From the NCBI GenBank assembly GCA_021774355.1, contig JAJFJE010000098.1, positions 1 through 11,902 on the forward strand: a stretch of 11,902 nt of DNA, read 5' to 3'. The DNA is from Alphaproteobacteria bacterium. Lineage in GTDB: Bacteria > Pseudomonadota > Alphaproteobacteria > Zavarziniales > Zavarziniaceae. Shown one piece after another: positions 7,325 through 11,902 of this stretch; the stretch's first letter is position 1, and the number at the start of each line of letters is the position of its first letter. The notes beneath the pieces were generated by a model. The model was given only the letters and a program-made list of their open reading frames with translations, was not told the origin of the DNA and searched no databases. The translations under genes were made by a program, and so were the position numbers.

Positions 7325-8362
7325 ATGGAGCCGCTGAAAGTCACCTGGTGTGCGGCGCCTACGGCCGATGATCACCTTAATCTGGGCGATGCGTTGAGCC
7401 CGGTCATGGTCGCGGCGGTGTCCGGCCGGCCGGTCGAGCACGCCTTTTTCGACGCCGGGGTCCCGCGCCTCAGCGCGGTCGGGACCATTGCCAACCTGTT
7501 CACCGGTGGCGAGGTCACGGTGTGGGGGTCGGGCGCCTCCCGCTACCGCAACCCCGGCGCGGGCAAGGACCGCCAGCCGTTCCACATCCCGCCGCGGACC
7601 CGCTACCGGGTGGCTGCAACGCGCGGCCCCCTGTCGGAAAAGATCCTCGAAGGGGCCGAGTTCCTCAACCGGGGGGTCTATGGCGATCCGGTCTGGCTGC
7701 TGCCGCGCTTCTATCGCCCGGTGATCGAGAAGCGCTACGAACTGGGCGTGATCATTCACCTGTCCGACCTGGAGGACCGCGCCTTCGAGGCCCATCCGAA
7801 GGCGAAGTTCCGGCGCTACGAGGTGCCGCCGTCTTTGCACGGGTCGATCCGGCTGCTAAATACCGTGACGGCGGTCTCGGTGGCTGCGCTGCGCCAGCGC
7901 CTGGACGAGATCCTGGCCTGCAAGCGAATCGTTTCGACCAGCCTGCACGGCCTGGTCTTCGCCGAGAGCTATGGCATTCCCTGCCTTTATTTTTCGCCGC
8001 GCGGCCGGCCGCCGGGGCCGATCCGCCTGTCGACCGCCGATGACGGCGAACTCGACTTGCGGGTCGCCGACCTCTATGGCGGGCTCGGGGTCACCGCGAT
8101 CCCGGCCTACCGGCAGCATCGGACCCGGCCGACCGACTGGGACGATGTGCTGCGCAGTATCGACGATCTGTGGGAGCCGCGGGCATTCGACGGCGACCGG
8201 CTGATCGACGCCTTTCCCGGCCAGGCGGACCCCCTGGCGCCGGAGCGGATCGGCGCCAGCGGCCTGTTCGACGATCCCCTGATCGCGGCGCTGCCGATGT
8301 ACCACCCCAAGCCCCGCAAGACGCCGCTGGAACGCTTCGGCCAGTGGCTGCGCCAGCGCTGA
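7325..8362 (+). CDS. polysaccharide pyruvyl transferase family protein
   Basis: A 345-residue protein of the PS_pyruv_trans family (PF04230), whose members add ketal-linked pyruvate from phosphoenolpyruvate to sugars of exopolysaccharides or cell-wall polymers. Visible family signatures are NLGDALSP (19-26), ATRGPLSEKIL (98-108), YGDPVWLLPRFY (119-130) and the most diagnostic IVSTSLHGLVFAESYGIPCL (202-221). No signal peptide or membrane helix is visible, consistent with action in the cytosol on lipid-linked precursors. It is divergent from the GT4 genes, so probably serves the same polymer but under its own promoter. The ATG at 7325 has GGAG (7318-7321) only three bases away, which is shorter than ideal; no in-frame alternative upstream was found. 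Some members of PF04230 have other roles, so pyruvylation is likely but unproven. Confidence 0.92.
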   Translation: MEPLKVTWCAAPTADDHLNLGDALSPVMVAAVSGRPVEHAFFDAGVPRLSAVGTIANLFTGGEVTVWGSGASRYRNPGAGKDRQPFHIPPRTRYRVAATRGPLSEKILEGAEFLNRGVYGDPVWLLPRFYRPVIEKRYELGVIIHLSDLEDRAFEAHPKAKFRRYEVPPSLHGSIRLLNTVTAVSVAALRQRLDEILACKRIVSTSLHGLVFAESYGIPCLYFSPRGRPPGPIRLSTADDGELDLRVADLYGGLGVTAIPAYRQHRTRPTDWDDVLRSIDDLWEPRAFDGDRLIDAFPGQADPLAPERIGASGLFDDPLIAALPMYHPKPRKTPLERFGQWLRQR

Positions 8363-8378
8363 GCGCCCGCAAGGCGCT
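8362..8378. terminator. short hairpin between convergent genes
   Basis: AGCGCC-CGCAA-GGCGCT forms a 6-bp stem with a 5-base loop immediately after the pyruvyltransferase TGA. Only 28 bases separate this gene from the stop of the oppositely oriented EamA gene, so a shared bidirectional terminator is expected here. No U-tract is present on either strand. Confidence 0.4.
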
Positions 8379-8390
8379 GCGCCAGCCCGG

Positions 8391-9314
8391 TTACGGCTTG
8401 GGCACGCCGGGCCATTTGGCGGCGGGCTTGACTTCGCCCAGAACGATGCCCGCCGCCACCAGCAGCAAGGCCACGGCGTGGTAGAGGTGGAAATTCTCGC
8501 CCAGAATGAGGACCGCCAGGCCGGACCCGAATATGGGCAGCAGATTTGTGTAATAGCTGGCCCGGCCGGCGCCGATCAGTTCGACCGCGCGGACAAAGAA
8601 GATCGGTGCCAGCAGCGACGGAAACACGGCGATATAGGCGAGCACCGCCCAGCCCTTGAGGGTCGGCCAATAGAGCTGGCCGGCCGCCGCCTCGAGACCG
8701 AGCAGGGGCAGCGAGGCGAGGGCGGCGATCGGGGCACAGGCGGCAAAAAACACCAGGCCGGAGACCCGCGGCCGGTGGCGCAGGCCAAGCGTATAGGCGG
8801 CATAGAGAAAGGTGGCGGTGATAATCAGCAGGTCACCGGGGTTGAACGACAAGGCGCCCAACGTGCCAAGATCGCCATGGGTTGCCACCAGGGCCACGCC
8901 GACCAGGGCGGCGGCCATGCCGCCGGCCGCCACCAGGCTGACCCGGTGACCCTCGAACAGGGCGGCGCCCAGCAGGATGATCAGGGGCATGATGCCCGAG
9001 ATGATCGCGATGTTGACCCCGGTGGTGAATTTTGCCGCGAAGTAGAACAGGGCGTTGAAGGCGGTCAGGCCGACCACGCTCATGACGATCATGAACCAGG
9101 GCCGGCTGCGGATGGTCGGCCAGGCCTCGACCAGGGCACGGCGGAACAACAGCACCACGACCGGCCCGACGATCACCCAGCGCAGGCAGGTCAGCCCCAT
9201 GGGCGAGATCTCGCCGACCGCCATCCGGCTGGCTACGGTGTTGCCGCCCCAGAACAGGGTGGTCAGCACCAGGAGGGCGTGGGCATTACCGTATATGTGC
9301 TTGAACCGGGCCAT
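8391..9314 (-). CDS. EamA/DMT-superfamily inner-membrane transporter
   Basis: A 307-residue protein of the drug/metabolite transporter superfamily (EamA, PF00892), which exports or imports small metabolites across the inner membrane. About ten hydrophobic helices fall into two tandem EamA repeats, roughly residues 11-145 and 159-294. The first helix carries LFWGGNTVASRMA (20-32), the usual start of repeat one; repeat two ends LGENFHLYHAVALLL (271-285), matching the family's conserved GE plus final helix. The C-terminal tail is short and polar. The ATG at 9314 has AGGA seven bases upstream. It stands alone on its strand: convergent with the pyruvyltransferase and divergent from the PEGA-like gene. 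The substrate cannot be predicted; family members carry amino acids, sugars or drugs. Length and topology are normal. Confidence 0.95.
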   Translation of the reverse strand: MARFKHIYGNAHALLVLTTLFWGGNTVASRMAVGEISPMGLTCLRWVIVGPVVVLLFRRALVEAWPTIRSRPWFMIVMSVVGLTAFNALFYFAAKFTTGVNIAIISGIMPLIILLGAALFEGHRVSLVAAGGMAAALVGVALVATHGDLGTLGALSFNPGDLLIITATFLYAAYTLGLRHRPRVSGLVFFAACAPIAALASLPLLGLEAAAGQLYWPTLKGWAVLAYIAVFPSLLAPIFFVRAVELIGAGRASYYTNLLPIFGSGLAVLILGENFHLYHAVALLLVAAGIVLGEVKPAAKWPGVPKP

Positions 9315-9417
9315 GGAACATCCTGAGGCGGGGGGCGACCGGGGCGCGGGGGCCCGCGGGGATCGGGTCGGGAGGTGTCGGGATGGCCGGCCATGCCGGC
9401 GCCGCGATCATTGCCCA

Positions 9418-9455
9418 GGGCACCCCCCGGTTCCAGTGTTAACGGGCGGGTGCCC
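9418..9455. repeat. 12-bp-stem hairpin with one bulge in a divergent intergenic region
   Basis: GGGCACCC-CCCG pairs with CGGG-(C)-GGGTGCCC, leaving a 13-base loop that holds most of GTGTTAAC (9436-9443). It lies in the 283-base gap between the divergent EamA and PEGA-like genes, more than 100 bases from either start. No U-tract follows on either strand. Operator, leader attenuator and terminator are all possible. Confidence 0.45.
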
Positions 9456-9517
9456 GAGCAGTTCTGCCGTGCGTGACAAGCGGGGCCGCCCCGGCGCCGG
9501 CGAGGCCGCTCACGCCA

Positions 9518-9545
9518 TTGCAATTTTTCGGTGCCGGGATACCCT
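9518..9545 (+). promoter_or_regulatory. possible sigma-70-type promoter for the PEGA-like/patatin pair
   Basis: TTGCAA (9518-9523) and TACCCT (9540-9545) are 16 bases apart in a locally AT-richer stretch, about 50 bases upstream of the small gene. The -10 match is poor, so this is a candidate only. Confidence 0.25.
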
Positions 9546-9597
9546 CGGGCCGGGAAAGGGCGGGTCGCACACGCCCATCGGTTCGCGAGGCTGCGCC

Positions 9598-9831
9598 ATG
9601 GTCTTCTTTACCCTTCTGGGGCCGAAAAACCGCCTGATCTATGTCGACGGCGTCTATGACCAGAATGCCGGCAAGACCCCGCTTCAGCTGACCTTGCCGC
9701 CAGGCGTCCATCTGTTCGAAACGGTGAACGGCAAGCGCCAGGTGGATTACCGTTGGGAAACGGAAGATCTGCCCAGCGGCAGCCTGCGGGAGATTACCCT
9801 GGTGGCAGTCAAGCCGCCCGAGCCGGTATGA
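9598..9831 (+). CDS. small PEGA-like protein coupled to the patatin lipoprotein
   Basis: A 77-residue protein. The segment IYVDGVYDQNAGKTPLQLTL (14-33) followed by PPGVHLFETVNGKRQVDYRW (34-53) closely follows the pattern of PEGA-type beta domains (VDG...GKTPL..L.PG.H.....NG). No signal peptide or membrane segment is visible, so it is probably cytosolic unless another start exists. PEGA domains are small beta modules usually found in cell-surface or envelope proteins; a free-standing one has no defined activity. GAGG at 9587-9590 is seven bases before the ATG at 9598. Its TGA overlaps the ATG of the next gene as ATGA, so both are translated from one message and probably act together. The frame is open upstream toward 9055, but that part lies opposite the EamA gene and has no other sensible start. 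The gene is well supported by its ribosome site, coupling and domain pattern; the function is unknown. Confidence 0.8.
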   Translation: MVFFTLLGPKNRLIYVDGVYDQNAGKTPLQLTLPPGVHLFETVNGKRQVDYRWETEDLPSGSLREITLVAVKPPEPV

Positions 9832-11333
9832 CCGCGGTGGCGGCGCCAACCCCTCGAATCGCCCGGATTGCCGTCGTGGCCGGGTTTTCAGCGATTCTGG
9901 CCGCCTGCAGCTATCCCGTGCGCAATATGCCCTTGACCGCGGCCAGTCCGGAGCGGCGCTACAGCTGGACGTCGCCGCCGCCCCACGATGCCATGCCGGA
10001 AACCCTGGTGATCGTGACCGCCTCGGGCGGCGGGACCCGGGCGACCGCGCTCGCGCTTGCGGCATTGCGTGGGCTGGACAAGATCACGCTGCCCGCCGGC
10101 GACAGCCTGGCGGACGAGGTCGACCTGATCTCCTCGGTGTCGGGCGGCAGCGTGGCGGCAGCCTATTTCGCCATGGCGGGGAGCGCCGGTCTGGAGCGGC
10201 TGGAGCATCACTTCGTGCGGCGCGACGGCATGTCGGCCCTGCTGCTGGCGGGTCTCAATCCGGTCGGGCTGGCCGGCCTGGCAACACCGTCGCGGGAGCG
10301 GATCGACCTGCTGATCGACTATCTCGACGATACCCTGTTCGACCATAACAGTTTCGGCTATTTCCTCGACGCGCCGCCCCTGCCGGCTCCCGCCCACCGT
10401 CCCTATCTGATCCTCAACGCCGCCGACATGGTGGCGGGGGTGCCGTTCCCCTTCACCCAATACACCATGGATCTGCTGTGCAGCGATCTGACCAGCCTGC
10501 CGATCGCCACCGCCGTCGCGGCCTCGGCTGCCTTTCCCGTGGCCCTGTCGCCGGTGACCTTGACGAACTACTCGACCCTGGACGGCGACGGCCGGCCCGC
10601 CTGTGGCGGCCCGCGGGCCATCAAATGGGTCGGCCTGGCCGCCAAGACCAACTGGTACAACAACCCCTCGGCGGCCGCGCGGGGCCGTGTTGCCGCCGCC
10701 TATGCCGATGGCAGCAAGGCCTATATTCATCTGCTTGATGGCGGCATCGGCGACAATCTGGGGGTTGCCGAACCCTATCGGCTGTTGACCACCACGGGCG
10801 TGTCGCCCGCCTTCGTCACCGAAATCCAGAAGGGGGCGATCCGTAACCTGATCTTCGTCATGATCGACGCCCGCTCGGCGGCGCCGTCCCCCCTGGATCA
10901 GGCGCCGGACACGCCGGGCGAATTGGACATGCTGCTGTCGTCGATCGGGTCGTCGATCGACCGGGCCAGCTTCAGCACCGCCGAACGGATCCGCGGCCTG
11001 ATCCAGACGGAGTTCGACGGCCTGGCCGCCGCGGCGGCGGCGGCAAACCAGCCCGAGGTCGCGGAACGCTACCGCGCCCTCGCCGCCCATGCCTTTTTCG
11101 TGGGCGTGGAGTTCGACGCCATCCCCGATTCAGCCTGCCGGCAGAAGCTGCAGAGCATTCCGACGAGTTGGTCGTTGTCCGGCCCGCAGATCGACGCCAC
11201 CCTGGCGATGGGCGAGGCTCTGCTGTTTGCCAATCCCGCCCTGTCCAAGGCCGCGGACAGCATCGGCGCGGCCCTGCCCGCAGCCGTTCCGAGCATTGCC
11301 CAAGTCTGCGACCGGCTTGCCAAGGACCCGTAG
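9828..11333 (+). CDS. patatin-like phospholipase, predicted lipoprotein
   Basis: A 501-residue patatin-family protein (PF01734), expected to hydrolyse acyl esters of lipids with a Ser-Asp dyad. Residues 1-27 form a lipoprotein signal peptide: polar start, hydrophobic IAVVAGFSAI (14-23), lipobox LAAC with lipidated Cys27. Ser at +2 suggests outer-membrane sorting by the Lol rule as known in enterobacteria. The catalytic parts are in order: oxyanion loop ASGGGTRA (65-72), nucleophile elbow SSVSGGS (102-108, Ser105), ASAAFPVALSPV (232-243) and the DGG motif in HLLDGGIGDN (301-310, Asp304). The elbow reads S-x-S-x-G, not the usual G-x-S-x-G. About 150 residues after the DGG block (350-501) carry an alanine-rich helical stretch and are not typical patatin core. 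The start at 9828 is chosen because it gives the signal peptide and the ATGA overlap with the PEGA-like gene; a start at 9753 would bury the signal sequence. No clear terminator follows. Confidence 0.93.
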   Translation: MTAVAAPTPRIARIAVVAGFSAILAACSYPVRNMPLTAASPERRYSWTSPPPHDAMPETLVIVTASGGGTRATALALAALRGLDKITLPAGDSLADEVDLISSVSGGSVAAAYFAMAGSAGLERLEHHFVRRDGMSALLLAGLNPVGLAGLATPSRERIDLLIDYLDDTLFDHNSFGYFLDAPPLPAPAHRPYLILNAADMVAGVPFPFTQYTMDLLCSDLTSLPIATAVAASAAFPVALSPVTLTNYSTLDGDGRPACGGPRAIKWVGLAAKTNWYNNPSAAARGRVAAAYADGSKAYIHLLDGGIGDNLGVAEPYRLLTTTGVSPAFVTEIQKGAIRNLIFVMIDARSAAPSPLDQAPDTPGELDMLLSSIGSSIDRASFSTAERIRGLIQTEFDGLAAAAAAANQPEVAERYRALAAHAFFVGVEFDAIPDSACRQKLQSIPTSWSLSGPQIDATLAMGEALLFANPALSKAADSIGAALPAAVPSIAQVCDRLAKDP

Positions 11334-11352
11334 GAAGGCCGAGTAACCCGTC

Positions 11353-11385
11353 ATTCGTGCAAAAAAAGCCGCAATTCATGCAAAA
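11353..11385. repeat. direct repeat ATTC(G/A)TGCAAAA, two copies 21 bp apart
   Basis: Copies at 11353-11364 and 11374-11385 differ at one base. A weaker ATGCA follows at 11398-11402, 20 bases further on. The spacing of about two helical turns puts them on one face of the DNA, as expected for a regulator binding site. They lie 20 bases after the patatin stop and about 130-160 bases before the DUF3034 start, in the 181-base gap that must carry the DUF3034 promoter. Confidence 0.45.
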
Positions 11386-11467
11386 TCGCGCCCTCTGATG
11401 CAGGCGATATTGCTCGCGGACGTAGTCCTTCGCCAGACTCTTTCGGATAAGTGTCGCAAAGGCGCAA

Positions 11468-11494
11468 CCGGCCCGGCTGAATCCGGCGGGCCGG
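11468..11494 (+). terminator. hairpin in the leader of the DUF3034 gene
   Basis: CCGGCCCG and CGGGCCGG form a perfect 8-bp stem around an 11-base loop, ending 7 bases before the ribosome site of the next gene. It lies 134 bases past the patatin stop. It may end the patatin transcript late, or be a 5' leader stem of DUF3034; no U-tract is seen. Confidence 0.35.
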
Positions 11495-11501
11495 CCATAA
11501 C

Positions 11502-11507
11502 AGGAGG
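11502..11507 (+). promoter_or_regulatory. AGGAGG ribosome binding site for the DUF3034 gene
   Basis: A consensus AGGAGG lies seven bases before the ATG at 11515. The match and spacing suggest high expression and settle the start. Confidence 0.8.
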
Positions 11508-11514
11508 GCGAGGG

Positions 11515-11902
11515 ATGGTTTCGGGGCGTTCGACGATATCGGGACGTTTGATGATGGCGGCTGCGGCTGGCCTGGTGGCCCTGGCGGTGACACCGGCCTG
11601 GGCTGATGGCCTTCTGAGCGACAATCCGCTGGGCTCGGGCAAGCTGCTGATGACCGGCGGCATCAGCACCATCGAAGGGGCCGGCGGCGGTGCCCTTGCC
11701 GCCTGGGCGCTGACCTCGGGCTATGGCACCGACAAGCAGATCGGCGGCTCGGCTTTCCTGACCTATGCCAAGACCGACGACTATCAATTGACCGCCTTCG
11801 GTGCTGCAATCAGCTTCCTCGACCGGATCGAACTGTCCTACGCCCATCAGAGCTTCGACACCGACGAGACCGGCAAGGTGCTGGCAACCATCGTTCCGGG
11901 CT
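11515..11902 (+). CDS. DUF3034 family exported protein, C-terminus missing (window edge)
   Basis: The first 129 residues are present. Residues 1-30 form a Sec signal peptide: Arg at 5 and 11, hydrophobic MAAAAGLVALAV (14-25), cleavage after AWA (28-30). The mature part shows the family pattern I associate with DUF3034 (PF11231): GSGKLLMTGGISTIEGAGGG (40-59), SGYGTDKQIGGSAF (68-81), DDYQLTAFGAAISFLDRIEL (88-107) and SYAHQSFDT (108-116). Alternating hydrophobic residues and glycine/aromatic turns suggest outer-membrane-type beta strands, which would fit a periplasmic or outer-membrane product, but the family has no assigned function. AGGAGG seven bases upstream supports the ATG. It is separated from the patatin gene by 181 bases with repeats and a hairpin, so it probably has its own promoter. 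The family call is from recognised motifs and is fairly confident. Confidence 0.88.
   Translation, partial: MVSGRSTISGRLMMAAAAGLVALAVTPAWADGLLSDNPLGSGKLLMTGGISTIEGAGGGALAAWALTSGYGTDKQIGGSAFLTYAKTDDYQLTAFGAAISFLDRIELSYAHQSFDTDETGKVLATIVPG

Noticed and set aside
9055..9597. N-terminal extension of the small PEGA-like gene back to 9055
   Set aside because: This part is antisense to the EamA gene and then crosses the intergenic hairpin. The ATG at 9598 has a properly spaced ribosome site, and the PEGA-like pattern begins just after it.
9753..9827. Start of the patatin gene at 9753 instead of 9828
   Set aside because: The earlier start would add 25 polar residues before the lipoprotein signal peptide and overlap the small gene heavily; the 9828 start gives a normal signal, lipobox at Cys27 and ATGA coupling.
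9888..11090. Minus-strand 400-codon frame within the patatin gene
   Set aside because: It is antisense to a gene with intact patatin motifs and a signal peptide; its composition (Gly/Arg/Gln/His) is that of a mirror frame.
11351..11402. CRISPR-like or transposon-end interpretation of the TGCAAAA repeats
   Set aside because: Only two good copies of 12 bases with a 9-base spacer exist, far too short for a CRISPR array, and there is no transposase or target duplication nearby.

Overview
The window is GC-rich (about two thirds G+C by eye), tightly packed, and has the protein families and lipoprotein/signal-peptide styles of an alphaproteobacterium. A Rhodospirillales-type lineage is a reasonable guess, but no marker gene here fixes the taxon. 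There are no tRNA or rRNA genes, no CRISPR array and no recognisable insertion sequence.

Left part (1-7009, all minus strand). A gene block reads right to left. It opens with two GT4 glycosyltransferases (5585-7009 and 4225-5565, 19 bp apart, surely one transcript). After a 220 bp gap comes a very large 1008-residue protein (978-4004) with a GT-B-like N-terminus and about 650 residues that I cannot assign. Then comes a strong hairpin (934-976), followed by a DUF1800 protein that runs off the left edge (1-827).

Middle (7010-8362). A 315 bp divergent control region separates the first glycosyltransferase from a plus-strand polysaccharide pyruvyltransferase-family gene (7325-8362). Three sugar-transfer proteins plus a pyruvyl-type modifier suggest a surface or exopolysaccharide decoration module. 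No polymerase, flippase or nucleotide-sugar synthesis gene is visible in the window, so the polymer cannot be named.

Right part (8391-11902). A minus-strand EamA/DMT transporter (8391-9314) converges on the pyruvyltransferase with only 28 bp between them. It is divergent, over a 283 bp gap holding a long hairpin, from a 77-residue PEGA-like protein (9598-9831). The small gene overlaps the next one by ATGA and so is translationally coupled to a patatin-like lipoprotein phospholipase (9828-11333). The last gene (11515 onward, truncated by the window edge) encodes an exported DUF3034-family protein, preceded by a repeat-bearing 181 bp leader.

The most interesting points are the large GT-B fusion with an unassigned C-terminal domain, the coupled PEGA-like/patatin lipoprotein pair, and several unexplained repeats and hairpins in the intergenic regions.
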